From assembly GCA_929113105.1 (NCBI GenBank), contig OV816031.1, positions 98,515,683 through 98,579,682 of the forward strand: a stretch of 64,000 nucleotides of DNA, in the 5' to 3' direction. The notes below the pieces were generated by a model that saw only the letters and a program-made list of their open reading frames with translations, was not told where the DNA came from and did not search any database. The stretch is from Agrypnus murinus (Eukaryota > Arthropoda > Insecta > Coleoptera > Elateridae). Positions 35,901 through 51,500 of this stretch are shown here, one piece after another. Every line of letters begins with the position of its first letter. The first letter of the stretch is position 1. Both the position numbers and the translations under genes were made by a program.

Positions 35901-38900
35901 AAATTGACCAATTAAAATGCAGCATTTGATATTTTTAATCCAATGAAAATGAATTGTATCGACAATTCTCACTAGTGAAAATTGTCGACAATTTTCACTA
36001 GTGATAACAATCGACAATTTTAATAAAACACAAATATTTAACAGCATTTATTTTTGAGTATTGAACGTACAATTATTAAATGTAACATTGCTACATTTAT
36101 GAAAAACAATTTGATTTTTTAAAGCGTGTTCGTTGAATAGTCTCTCGAATACCATAAGTAGTCAAAGTTAAGTAGACTATTTTTGTGGTGCTTAACACTC
36201 ATGTCTATCATGCTTGCGAATACCACTCGTGCTGCGCACTCGTGGTATTTAAATGCAAGCATGATAGACATTCGTGAAACCACCACAAAAATAGTCGACA
36301 TAACTTTGACTACTAATGGTATTATAAGTGACTATTCAACTCACATGTCATTTATTAAAAATTGACCAATTAAAATGCAGCATTTGATATTTTTAATCCA
36401 ATGAAAATGAATTGTATCGACAATTCTCACTAGTGAAAATTATCGACAATTTTCACTAGTGATAACAATCGACAATTTTAATAAAACACAAATATTTAAC
36501 AACATTTATTTTTGAGTACTGAACGTACAATTATTAAATGTAACATTGCTACATTTATGAAAAACAATTTGATTTTTTAAAGCGTGTTCGTTGAATAGTC
36601 TCTCGAATACCATAAGTAGTCAAAGTTAAGTAGACTATTTTTGTGGTGCTTAACACTCATGTCTATCATGCTTGTGAATAACACTCGTGCTGCGCACTCG
36701 TGGTATTTAAATGCAAGCATGATAGACATTCGTGAAACCACCACAAAAATAGTCGACATAACTTTGACTACTAATGGTATTATAAGTGACTATTCAACTC
36801 ACATGTCATTTATTAAAAATTGACCAATTAAAATGCAGCATTTGATATTTTTAATCCAATGAAAATGAATTGTATCGACAATTCTCACTAGTGAAAATTA
36901 TCGACAATTTTCAATAGTGATAACAATCGACAATTTTAATAAAACACAAATATTTAACAACATTTATTTTTGAGTACTGAACGTACAATTATTAAATGTA
37001 ACATTGCTACATTTATGAAAAACAATTTGATTTTTTAAAGCGTGTTCGTTGAATAGTCTCTCGAATACCATAAGTAGTCAAAGTTAAGTAGACTATTTTT
37101 GTGGTGCTTAACACTCATGTCTATCATGCTTGCGAATACCACTCGTGCTGCGCACTCGTGGTATTTAAATGCAAGCATGATAGACATTCGTGAAACCACC
37201 ACAAAAATAGTCGACATAACTTTGACTACTAATGGTATTATAAGTGACTATTCAACTCACATGTCATTTATTAAAAATTGACCAATTAAAATGCAGCATT
37301 TGATATTTTTAATCCAATGAAAATGAATTGTATCGACAATTCTCACTAGTGAAAATTGTCGACAATTTTCACTAGTGATAACAATCGACAATTTTAATAA
37401 AACACAAATATTTAACAACATTTATTTTTGAGTATTGAACGTACAATTATTAAATGTAACATTGCTACATTTATGAAAAACAATTTGATTTTTTAAAGCG
37501 TGTTCGTTGAATAGTCTCTCGAATACCATATGTAGTCAAAGTTAAGTAGACTATTTTCGTGGTGCTTAACACTCATGTCTATCATGCTTGCGAATACCAC
37601 TCGTGGTATTTAAATGCAAGCATGATAGACATTCGTGAAACCACCACAAAAATAGTCGACATAACTTTGACTACTAATGGTATTATAAGTGACTATTCAA
37701 CTCACATGTCATTTATTAAAAATTGACCAATTAAAATGCAGCATTTGATATTTTTAATCCAATGAAAATGAATTGTATCGACAATTCTCACTAGTGAAAG
37801 TTATCGACAATTTTAATAAAACACAAATATTTAACATTTATTTTTGAGTACTGAACGTACAATTATTAAATGTAACATTGCTACATTTATGAAAAACAAT
37901 TTGATTTTTTAAAGCGTGTTCTTTGAATAGTCTCTCGAATACCATAAGTAGTCAAAGTTAAGTAGACTATTTTGTGGTGCTTAGCACTCATGTCTATCAT
38001 GCTTGCGAATACAACTCGTGCTGCGCACTCGTGATATTTAAATGCAAGCATGATAGACATTCGTGAAACCACCAGAAAAATAGTCGACATAACTTTGACT
38101 ACTAATGGTATTATAAGTGACTATTCAACTCACATGTCATTTATTAGAAATTGACCAATTAAAATGCAGCATTTGATATTTTTAATCCAATGAAAATGAA
38201 TTGTATCGACAATTCTCACTAGTGAAAATTATCGACAATTTTAATAAAACACAAATATTTAACATTTATTTTTGAGTACTGAACGTACAATTATTAAATG
38301 TAACATTGCTACATTTATGAAAAACAATTTGATTTTTTAAAGCGTGTTCGTTGAATAGTCTCTCGAATACCATAAGAAGTCAAAGTTAAGTAGACTATTT
38401 TTGTGGTGCTTAACACTCATGTCTATCATGCTTGCGAATAACACTCGTGCTGCGCACTCGTGGTATTTAAATGCAAGCATGATAGACATTCGTGAAACCA
38501 CCACAAAAATAGTCTACATAACTTTGACTACTAATGGTATTATAAGTGACTATTCAACTCACATGTCATTTATTAAAAATTGACCAATTAAAATGCAGCA
38601 TTTGATATTTTTAATCCAATGAAAATGAATTGTATCGACAATACTCACTAGTGAAAATTATCGACAATTTTCAATAGTGATAACAATCGACAATTTTAAT
38701 AAAACACAAATATTTAACAACATTTATTTTTGAGTACTGAACGTACAATTATTAAATGTAACATTGCTACATTTATGAAAAACAATTTGATTTTTTAAAG
38801 GGTGTTCGTTGAATAGTCTCTCGAATACCATAAGTAGTCAAAGTTAAGTAGACTATTTTTGTGGTGCTTAACACTCATGTCTATCATGCTTGCGAATACC

Positions 38901-41900
38901 ACTCGTGCTGCGCACTCGTGGTATTTAAATGCAAGCATGATAGACATTCGTGAAACCACCACAAAAATAGTCGACATAACTTTGACTACTAATGGTATTA
39001 TAAGTGACTATTCAACTCACATGTCATTTATTAAAAATTGACCAATTAAAATGCAGCATTTGATATTTTTAATCCAATGAAAATGAATTGTATCGACAAT
39101 TCTCACTAGTGAAAATTATCGACAATTTTCACTAGTGATAACAATCGACAATTTTAATAAAACACAAATATTTAACAACATTTATTTTTGAGTACTGAAC
39201 GTACAATTATTAAATGTAACATTGCTACATTTATGAAAAACAATTTGATTTTTTAAAGCGTGTTCGTTGAATAGTCTCTCGAATACCATAAGTAGTCAAA
39301 GTTAAGTAGACTATTTTTGTGGTGCTTAACACTCATGTCTATCATGCTTGCGAATACCACTCGTGCTGCGCACTCGTGGTATTTAAATGCAAGCATGATA
39401 GACATTCGTGAAACCACCACAAAAATAGTCGACATAACTTTGACTACTAATGGTATTATAAGTGACTATTCAACTCACATGTCATTTATTAAAAATTGAC
39501 CAATTAAAATGCAGCATTTGATATTTTTAATCCAATGAAAATGAATTGTATCGACAATTCTCACTAGTGAAAATTATCGACAATTTTCAATAGTGATAAC
39601 AATCGACAATTTTAATAAAACACAAATATTTAACAACATTTATTTTTGAGTACTGAACGTACAATTATTAAATGTAACATTGCTACATTTATGAAAAACA
39701 ATTTGATTTTTTAAAGCGTGTTCGTTGAATAGTCTCTCGAATACCATAAGTAGTCAAAGTTAAGTAGACTATTTTTGTGGTGCTTAACACTCATGTCTAT
39801 CATGCTTGCGAATACCACTCGTGCTGCGCACTCGTGGTATTTAAACGCAAGCATGATAGACATTCGTGAAACCACCACAAAAATAGTCGACATAACTTTG
39901 ACTACTAATGGTATTATAAGTGACTATTCAACTCACATGTCATTTACTAAAAATTGACCAATTAAAATGCAGCATTTGATATTTTTAATCCAATGAAAAT
40001 GAATTGCAGCGACAATTCTCACTAGTGAAAATTGTCAACAATTTTCACTAGTGATAACAATCGACAATTTTAATAAAACACAAATATTTAACAACATTTA
40101 TTTTAGTACTGAACGTACAATTATTAAATGTAACATTGCTACATTTATGAAATACAATTTGATTTTTTAAAGCGTGTTCGTTGAATAGTCTCTCGAATAC
40201 CATAAGTAGTCAAAGTTAAGTAGACTATTTTTGTGGTGCTTAACACTCATGTCTATCATGCTTGCGAATACCACTCGTGCTGCGCACTCGTGGTATTTAA
40301 ATGCAAGCATGATAGACATTCGTGAAACCACCACAAAAATAGTCGACATAACTTTGACTACTAATGGTATTATAAGTGACTATTCAACTCACACTTCATT
40401 TATTAAAAATTGACCAATTAAAATGCAGCATTTGATATTTTTAATCCAATGAAAATGAATTGTATCGACAATTCTCACTAGTGAAGATTATCGACAATTT
40501 TCACTAGTGATAACAATCGACAATTTTAATAAAACACAAATATTTAACAACATTTATTTTTGAGTACTGAACGTACAATTATTAAATGTAACATTGCTAC
40601 ATTTATGAAAAACAATTTGATTTTTTAAAGCGTGTTCGTTGAATAGTCTCTCGAATACCATAAGTAGTCAAAGTTAAGTAGACTATTTTTGTGGTGCTTA
40701 ACACTCATGTCTATCATGCTTGCGAATACCACTCGTGCTGCGCACTCGTGGTATTTAAATGCAAGCATGATAGACATTCGTGAAACCACCACAAAAATAG
40801 TCGACATAACTTTGACTACTAATGGTATTATAAGTGACTATTCAACTCACATGTCATTTATTAAAAATTGACCAATTAAAATGCAGCATTTGATATTTTT
40901 AATCTAATGAAAATGAATTGTATCGACAATTCTCACTAGTGAAAATTGTCGACAATTTTCACTAGTGATAACAATCGACAATTTTAATAAAACACAAATA
41001 TTTAACAACATTTATTTTTGAGTACTGAACGTACAATTATTAAATGTAACATTGCTACATTTATGAAAAACAATTTGATTTTTTAAAGCGTGTTCGTTGA
41101 ATAGTCTCTCGAATACCATAAGTAGTCAAAGTTAAGTAGACTATTTTTGTGGTGCTTAACACTCATGTCTATCATGCTTGCGAATACCACTCGTGCTGCG
41201 CACACGTGATATTTAAATGAAAGCATGATAGACATTCGTGAAACCACCACAAAAATAGTCGACATAACTTTGACTACAAATGGTATTTATTATAAGTGAC
41301 TATTCAACTCACATGTCATTTATTAAAAATTGACCAATTAAAATGCAGCATTTGATATTTTTAATACAATGAAAATGAATTGTATCGACAATTCTCACTA
41401 GTGAAAATTGTCGACAATTTTCACTAGTGATAACAATCGACAATATTAATAAAACACAAATATTTAACATTTATTTTTGAGTACTGAACGTACAATTATT
41501 AAATGTAACATTGCTACATTTATGAAAAACAATTTGATTTTTTAAAGCGTGTTCGTTGAATAGTCTCTCGAATACCATAAGTAGTCAAAGTTAAGTAGAC
41601 TATTTTTGTGGTGCTTAACACTCATGTCTATCATGCTTGCGAATACCACTCGTGCTGCGCACTCGTGATATTTAAATGAAAGCATGATAGACATTCGTGA
41701 AACCACCACAAAAATAGTCGACATAACTTTGACTACTAATGGTATTATAAGTGACTATTCAACTCACATGTCATTTATTAAAAATTGACCAATTAAAATG
41801 CAGCATTTGATATTTTTAATCCAATGAAAATGAATTGTATCGACAATTCTCACTAGTGAAAATTGTCGACAATTTTCACTAGTGATAACAATCGACAATT

Positions 41901-42850
41901 TTAATAAAACACAAATATTTAACAGCATTTATTTTTGAGTATTGAACGTACAATTATTAAATGTAACATTGCTACATTTATGAAAAACAATTTGATTTTT
42001 TAAAGCGTGTTCGTTGAATAGTCTCTCGAATACCATAAGTAGTCAAAGTTAAGTAGACTATTTTTGTGGTGCTTAACACTCATGTCTATCATGCTTGCGA
42101 ATACCACTCGTGCTGCGCACTCGTGATATTTAAATGCAAGCATGATAGACATTCATGAAACCACCACAAAAATAGTCGACATAACTTTGACTACTAATGG
42201 TATTATAAGTGACTATTCAACTCACATGTCATTTATTAAAAATTGACCAATTAAAATGCAGCATTTGATATTTTTAATCCAATGAAAATGAATTGTATCG
42301 ACAATTTTCACTAGTGAAAATTATCGACAATTTTAATAAAACACAAATATTTAACAACATTTATTTTTGAGTACTGAACGTACAATTATTAAATGTAACA
42401 TTGCTACATTTATGAAAAACAATTTGATTTTTTAAAGCGTGTTCGTTGAATAGTCTCTCGAATACCATAAGTAGTCAAAGTTAAGTAGACTATTTTTGTG
42501 GTGCTTAACACTCATGTCTATCATGCTTGCGAATACCACTCGTGCTGCGCACTCGTGATATTTAAATGAAAGCATGATAGACATTCGTGAAACCACCACA
42601 AAAATAGTCGACATAACTTTGACTACTAATGGTATTATAAGTGACTATTCAACTCACATGTCATTTATTAAAAATTGACCAATTAAAATGCAGCATTTGA
42701 TATTTTTAATCCAATGAAAATGAATTGTATCGACAATTCTCACTAGTGAAAATTGTCGACAATTTTCACTAGTGATAACAATCGACAATTTTAATAAAAC
42801 ACAAATATTTAACAACAATTATTTTTGAGTACTGAACGTACAATTATTAA
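32936..42850 (+). repeat. Long duplicated satellite block, right copy
   Basis: This is the direct-orientation partner of 1-10850. It lacks the equivalent of about 5270-6210. The junction near 38206-38330 carries a unit of the short type ('AATTATCGACAATTTTAATA' with no second palindrome arm), like the one near 4860, so the loss looks like unequal exchange or conversion between units rather than a clean cut. After about 42850 the two copies stop matching: the left copy continues with 'CGTGGTGTTT' units, while the right continues with the 'GTGTTGCTTAAC' unit. Confidence 0.9.
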
Positions 42851-45800
42851 ATGTAACATTGCTACATTTATGAAAAACAATTTGATTTTTTAAAGCGTGT
42901 TCGTTGAATAGTCTCTCGAATACCATAAGTAGTCAAAGTTAAGTAGACTATTTTTGTGTTGCTTAACACTCATGTCTATCGTGCTTGCGAATACCACTCG
43001 TGCTGCGCACTCGTGGTATTTCAATGCAAGCATGATAGACATTCGTGAAACCACCACAAAAATAGTCGACATAACTTTGACTACTAATGTTATTATAAGT
43101 GACTATTCAACTCACATGTCATTTATTAAAAATTGACCAATTAAAATGCAGCATTTGATATTTTTAATCCAATGAAAATGAATTGTATCGACAATTCTCA
43201 CTAGTGAAAATTGTCGACAATTTTCACTAGTGATAACAATCGACAATTTTAATAAAACACAAATATTTTACAACATTTATTTTTGAGTACTGAACGTACA
43301 ATTATTAAATGTAACATTGCTACATTTATGAAAAACAATTTGATTTTTTAAAGCGTGTTCGTTGAATAGTCTCTCGAATACCATAAGTAGTCAAAGTTAA
43401 GTAGACTATTTTTGTGGTGCTTAACACTCATGTCTATCATGCTTGCGAATACCACTCGTGCTGCGCACTCGTGATATTTAAATGCAAGCATGATAGACAT
43501 TCATGAAACCACCACAAAAATAGTCGACATAACTTTGACTACTAATGGTATTATAAGTGACTATTCAACTCACATGTCATTTATTAAAAATTGATCAATT
43601 AAAATGCAGCATTTGATATTTTTAATCCAATGAAAATGAATTGTATCGATAATTTTCACTAGTGAAAATTGTCGATAATTTTAATAAAACACAAATATTT
43701 AACAACATTTATTTTTGAGTACTGAACGTACAATTATTAAATGTAACATTGCTACATTTATGAAAAACAATTTGATTTTTTAAAGCGTGTTCGTTGAATA
43801 GTCTCTCGAATACCATAAGTAGTCAAAGTTAAGTAGACTATTTTTGTGGTGCTTAACACTCATGTCTATCATGCTTGCGAATACCACTCGTGCTGCGCAC
43901 TCGTGATATTTAAATGCAAGCATGATAGACATTCGTGAAACCACCACAAAAATAGTCGACATAACTTTGACTACTAATGGTATTATAAGTGACTATTCAA
44001 CTCACATGTCATTTATTAAAAATTGACCAATTAAAATGCAGCATTTGATATTTTTAATCCAATGAAAATGAATTGTATCGACAATTCTCTCTAGTGAAGA
44101 TTATCGACAATTTTCACTAGTGATAACAATCGACAATTTTAATAAAACACAAATATTTAACAACATTTATTTTTGAGTACTGAACGTACAATTATTAAAT
44201 GTAACATTGCTACATTTATGAAAAACAATTTGATTTTTTAAAGCGTGTTCGTTGAATAGTCTCTCGAATACCATAAGTAGTCAAAGTTAAGTAGACTATT
44301 TTTGTGGTGCTTAACACTCATGTCTATCATGCTTGCGAATACCACTCGTGCTGCGCACTCGTGATATTTAAATGCAAGCATGATAGACATTCATGAAACC
44401 ACCACAAAAATAGTCGACATAACTTTGACTACTAATGGTATTATAAGTGACTATTCAACTCACATGTCATTTATTAAAAATTGATCAATTAAAATGCAGC
44501 ATTTGATATTTTTAATCCAATGAAAATGAATTGTATCGACAATTTTCACTAGTGAAAATTATCGACAATTTTAATAAAACACAAATATTTAACAACATTT
44601 ATTTTTGAGTACTGAACGTACAATTATTAAATGTAACATTGCTACATTTATGAAAAACAATTTGATTTTTTAAAGCGTGTTCGTTGAATAGTCTCTCGAA
44701 TACCATAAGTAGTCAAAGTTAAGTAGACTATTTTTGTGGTGCTTAACACTCATGTCTATCATGCTTGCGAATACCACTCGTGCTGCGCACTCGTGATATT
44801 TAAATGAAAGCATGATAGACATTCGTGAAACCACCACAAAAATAGTCGACATAACTTTGACTACTAATGGTATTATAAGTGACTATTCAACTCACATGTC
44901 ATTTATTAAAAATTGACCAATTAAAATGCAGCATTTGATATTTTTAATCCAATGAAAATGAATTGTATCGACAATTCTCACTAGTGAAAATTGTCGACAA
45001 TTTTCACTAGTGATAACAATCGACAATTTTAATAAAACACAAATATTTAACAACATTTATTTTTGAGTACTGAACGTACAATTATTAAATGTAACATTGC
45101 TACATTTATGAAAAACAATTTGATTTTTTAAAGCGTGTTCGTTGAATAGTCTCTCGAATACCATAAGTAGTCAAAGTTAAGTAGACTATTTTTGTGTTGC
45201 TTAACACTCATGTCTATCGTGCTTGCGAATACCACTCGTGCTGCGCACTCGTGGTATTTCAATGCAAGCATGATAGACATTCGTGAAACCACCACAAAAA
45301 TAGTCGACATAACTTTGACTACTAATGTTATTATAAGTGACTATTCAACTCACATGTCATTTATTAAAAATTGACCAATTAAAATGCAGCATTTGATATT
45401 TTTAATCCAATGAAAATGAATTGTATCGACAATTCTCACTAGTGAAAATTGTCGACAATTTTCACTAGTGATAACAATCGACAATTTTAATAAAACACAA
45501 ATATTTTACAACATTTATTTTTGAGTACTGAACGTACAATTATTAAATGTAACATTGCTACATTTATGAAAAACAATTTGATTTTTTAAAGCGTGTTCGT
45601 TGAATAGTCTCTCGAATACCATAAGTAGTCAAAGTTAAGTAGACTATTTTTGTGGTGCTTAACACTCATGTCTATCATGCTTGCGAATACCACTCGTGCT
45701 GCGCACTCGTGATATTTAAATGCAAGCATGATAGACATTCATGAAACCACCACAAAAATAGTCGACATAACTTTGACTACTAATGGTATTATAAGTGACT

Positions 45801-46907
45801 ATTCAACTCACATGTCATTTATTAAAAATTGATCAATTAAAATGCAGCATTTGATATTTTTAATCCAATGAAAATGAATTGTATCGACAATTTTCACTAG
45901 TGAAAATTGTCGATAATTTTAATAAAACACAAATATTTAACAACATTTATTTTTGAGTACTGAACGTACAATTATTAAATGTAACATTGCTACATTTATG
46001 AAAAACAATTTGATTTTTTAAAGCGTGTTCGTTGAATAGTCTCTCGAATACCATAAGTAGTCAAAGTTAAGTAGACTATTTTTGTGGTGCTTAACACTCA
46101 TGTCTATCATGCTTGCGAATACCACTCGTGCTGCGCACTCGTGATATTTAAATGCAAGCATGATAGACATTCGTGAAACCACCACAAAAATAGTCGACAT
46201 AACTTTGACTACTAATGGTATTATAAGTGACTATTCAACTCACATGTCATTTATTAAAAATTGACCAATTAAAATGCAGCATTTGATATTTTTAATCCAA
46301 TGAAAATGAATTGTATCGACAATTCTCTCTAGTGAAGATTATCGACAATTTTCACTAGTGATAACAATCGACAATTTTAATAAAACACAAATATTTAACA
46401 ACATTTATTTTTGAGTACTGAACGTACAATTATTAAATGTAACATTGCTACATTTATGAAAAACAATTTGATTTTTTAAAGCGTGTTCGTTGAATAGTCT
46501 CTCGAATACCATAAGTAGTCAAAGTTAAGTAGACTATTTTTGTGGTGCTTAACACTCATGTCTATCATGCTTGCGAATACCACTCGTGCTGCGCACTCGT
46601 GATATTTAAATGCAAGCATGATAGACATTCATGAAACCACCACAAAAATAGTCGACATAACTTTGACTACTAATGGTATTATAAGTGACTATTCAACTCA
46701 CATGTCATTTATTAAAAATTGATCAATTAAAATGCAGCATTTGATATTTTTAATCCAATGAAAATGAATTGTATCGACAATTTTCACTAGTGAAAATTAT
46801 CGACAATTTTAATAAAACACAAATATTTAACAACATTTATTTTTGAGTACTGAACGTACAATTATTAAATGTAACATTGCTACATTTATGAAAAACAATT
46901 TGATTTT
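42432..46907. repeat. Two tandem copies of a 2238-bp five-unit cassette
   Basis: Units at 42432, 42890, 43348, 43780 and 44238 recur in the same order at 44670, 45128, 45586, 46018 and 46476. Markers include 'TTTTGTGTTGCTTAAC' with 'TATCGTGCTTGCG' (unit 2), TTCATGAAACC with TTGATCAATT (units 3 and 5), and TCTCTCTAGTGAAGATT (unit 4). The same cassette, in whole or part, reappears from 50551, 55948 and 60864. Confidence 0.9.
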
Positions 46908-48599
46908 TTAAAGCGTGTTCGTTGAATAGTCTCTCGAATACCATAAGTAGTCAAAGTTAAGTAGACTATTTTTGTGGTGCTTAACACTCATGTCTATCAT
47001 GCTTGCGAATACCACTCGTGCTGCGCACTCGTGGTATTTAAATGCAAGCATGATAGACATTCGTGAAACCACCACAAAAATAGTCTACATAACTTTGACT
47101 ACTAATGGTATTATAAGTGACTATTCAACTCACATGTCATTTATTAAAAATTGACCAATTAAAATGCAGCATTTGATATTTTTAATCTAATGAAAATGAA
47201 TTGTATCGACAATTCTCACTAGTGAAAATTGTCGACAATTTTCACTAGTGATAACAATCGACAATTTTAATAAAACACAAATATTTAACAACATTTATTT
47301 TTGAGTACTGAACGTACAATTATTAAATGTAACATTGCTACATTTATGAAAAACAATTTGATTTTTTAAAGCGTGTTCGTTGAATAGTCTCTCGAATACC
47401 ATAAGTAGTCAAAGTTAAGTAGACTATTTTTGTGGTGCTTAACACTCATGTCTATCATGCTTGCGAATACCACTCGTGCTGCGCACTCGTGGTATTTAAA
47501 TGCAAGCATGATAGACATTCGTGAAACCACCACAAAAATAGTCGACATAACTTTGACTACAAATGGTATTTATTATAAGTGACTATTCAACTCACATGTC
47601 ATTTATTAAAAATTGACCAATTAAAATGCAGCATTTGATATTTTTAATCCAATGAAAATGAATTGTATCGACAATTCTCACTAGTGAAAATTGTCGACAA
47701 TTTTCACTAGTGATAACAATCGACAATATTAATAAAACACAAATATTTAACAACATTTATTTTTGAGTACTGAACGTACAATTATTAAATGTAACATTGC
47801 TACATTTATGAAAAACAATTTGATTTTTTAAAGCGTGTTCGTTGAATAGTCTCTCGAATACCATAAGTAGTCAAAGTTAAGTAGACTATTTTTGTGGTGC
47901 TTAACACTCATGTCTATCATGCTTGCGAATACCACTCGTGCTGCGCACTCGTGATATTTAAATGAAAGCATGATAGACATTCGTGAAACCACCATAAAAA
48001 TAGTCGACATAACTTTGACTACTAATGGTATTATAAGTGACTATTCAACTCACATGTCATTTATTAAAAATTGACCAATTAAAATGCAGCATTTGATATT
48101 TTTAATCCAATGAAAATGAATTGTATCGACAATTCTCACTAGTGAAAATTGTCGACAATTTTCACTAGTGATAACAATCGACAATTTTAATAAAACACAA
48201 ATATTTAACAGCATTTATTTTTGAGTATTGAACGTACAATTATTAAATGTAACATTGCTACATTTATGAAAAACAATTTGATTTTTTAAAGCGTGTTCGT
48301 TGAATAGTCTCTCGAATACCATAAGTAGTCAAAGTTAAGTAGACTATTTTTGTGGTGCTTAACACTCATGTCTATCATGCTTGCGAATACCACTCGTGCT
48401 GCGCACTCGTGGTATTTAAATGCAAGCATGATAGACATTCGTGAAACCACCACAAAAATAGTCGACATAACTTTGACTACTAATGGTATTATAAGTGACT
48501 ATTCAACTCACATGTCATTTATTAAAAATTGACCAATTAAAATGCAGCATTTGATATTTTTAATCCAATGAAAATGAATTGTATCGACAATTCTCACTA

Positions 48600-51500
48600 G
48601 TGAAAATTGTCGACAATTTTCACTAGTGATAACAATCGACAATTTTAATAAAACACAAATATTTAACAACATTTATTTTTGAGTACTGAACGTACAATTA
48701 TTAAATGTAACATTGCTACATTTATGAAAAACAATTTGATTTTTTAAAGCGTGTTCGTTGAATAGTCTCTCGAATACCATAAGTAGTCAAAGTTAAGTAG
48801 ACTATTTTTGTGGTGCTTAACACTCATGTCTATCATGCTTGCGAATACCACTCGTGCTGCGCACTCGTGGTATTTAAATGCAAGCATGATAGACATTCGT
48901 GAAACCACCACAAAAATAGTCGACATAACTTTGACTACTAATGGTATTATAAGTGACTATTCAACTCACATGTCATTTATTAAAAATTGACCAATTAAAA
49001 TGCAGCATTTGATATTTTTAATCTAATGAAAATGAATTGTATCGACAATTCTCACTAGTGAAAATTGTCGACAATTTTCACTAGTGATAACAATCGACAA
49101 TTTTAATAAAACACAAATATTTAACAACATTTATTTTTGAGTACTGAACGTACAATTATTAAATGTAACATTGCTACATTTATGAAAAACAATTTGATTT
49201 TTTAAAGCGTGTTCGTTGAATAGTCTCTCGAATACCATAAGTAGTCAAAGTTAAGTAGACTATTTTTGTGGTGCTTAACACTCATGTCTATCATGCTTGC
49301 GAATACCACTCGTGCTGCGCACTCGTGATATTTAAATGAAAGCATGATAGACATTCGTGAAACCACCACAAAAATAGTCGACATAACTTTGACTACAAAT
49401 GGTATTTATTATAAGTGACTATTCAACTCACATGTCATTTATTAAAAATTGACCAATTAAAATGCAGCATTTGATATTTTTAATCCAATGAAAATGAATT
49501 GTATCGACAATTCTCACTAGTGAAAATTGTCGACAATTTTCACTAGTGATAACAATCGACAATATTAATAAAACACAAATATTTAACATTTATTTTTGAG
49601 TACTGAACGTACAATTATTAAATGTAACATTGCTACATTTATGAAAAACAATTTGATTTTTTAAAGCGTGTTCGTTGAATAGTCTCTCGAATACCATAAG
49701 TAGTCAAAGTTAAGTAGACTATTTTTGTGGTGCTTAACACTCATGTCTATCATGCTTGCGAATACCACTCGTGCTGCGCACTCGTGATATTTAAATGAAA
49801 GCATGATAGACATTCGTGAAACCACCACAAAAATAGTCGACATAACTTTGACTACTAATGGTATTATAAGTGACTATTCAACTCACATGTCATTTATTAA
49901 AAATTGACCAATTAAAATGCAGCATTTGATATTTTTAATCCAATGAAAATGAATTGTATCGACAATTCTCACTAGTGAAAATTGTCGACAATTTTCACTA
50001 GTGATAACAATCGACAATTTTAATAAAACACAAATATTTAACAGCATTTATTTTTGAGTATTGAACGTACAATTATTAAATGTAACATTGCTACATTTAT
50101 GAAAAACAATTTGATTTTTTAAAGCGTGTTCGTTGAATAGTCTCTCGAATACCATAAGTAGTCAAAGTTAAGTAGACTATTTTTGTGGTGCTTAACACTC
50201 ATGTCTATCATGCTTGCGAATACCACTCGTGCTGCGCACTCGTGATATTTAAATGCAAGCATGATAGACATTCATGAAACCACCACAAAAATAGTCGACA
50301 TAACTTTGACTACTAATGGTATTATAAGTGACTATTCAACTCACATGTCATTTATTAAAAATTGACCAATTAAAATGCAGCATTTGATATTTTTAATCCA
50401 ATGAAAATGAATTGTATCGACAATTTTCACTAGTGAAAATTATCGACAATTTTAATAAAACACAAATATTTAACAACATTTATTTTTGAGTACTGAACGT
50501 ACAATTATTAAATGTAACATTGCTACATTTATGAAAAACAATTTGATTTTTTAAAGCGTGTCCGTTGAATAGTCTCTCGAATACCATAAGTAGTCAAAGT
50601 TAAGTAGACTATTTTTGTGGTGCTTAACACTCATGTCTATCATGCTTGCGAATACCACTCGTGCTGCGCACTCGTGATATTTAAATGAAAGCATGATAGA
50701 CATTCGTGAAACCACCACAAAAATAGTCGACATAACTTTGACTACTAATGGTATTATAAGTGACTATTCAACTCACATGTCATTTATTAAAAATTGACCA
50801 ATTAAAATGCAGCATTTGATATTTTTAATCCAATGAAAATGAATTGTATCGACAATTCTCACTAGTGAAAATTGTCGACAATTTTCACTAGTGATAACAA
50901 TCGACAATTTTAATAAAACACAAATATTTAACAACATTTATTTTTGAGTACTGTACGTACAATTATTAAATGTAACATTGCTACATTTATGAAAAACAAT
51001 TTGATTTTTTAAAGCGTGTTCGTTGAATAGTCTCTCGAATACCATAAGTAGTCAAAGTTAAGTAGACTATTTTTGTGTTGCTTAACACTCATGTCTATCG
51101 TGCTTGCGAATACCACTCGTGCTGCGCACTCGTGGTATTTCAATGCAAGCATGATAGACATTCGTGAAACCACCACAAAAATAGTCGACATAACTTTGAC
51201 TACTAATGTTATTATAAGTGACTATTCAACTCACATGTCATTTATTAAAAATTGACCAATTAAAATGCAGCATTTGATATTTTTAATCCAATGAAAATGA
51301 ATTGTATCGACAATTCTCACTAGTGAAAATTGTCGACAATTTTCACTAGTGATAACAATCGACAATTTTAATAAAACACAAATATTTTACAACATTTATT
51401 TTTGAGTACTGAACGTACAATTATTAAATGTAACATTGCTACATTTATGAAAAACAATTTGATTTTTTAAAGCGTGTTCGTTGAATAGTCTCTCGAATAC

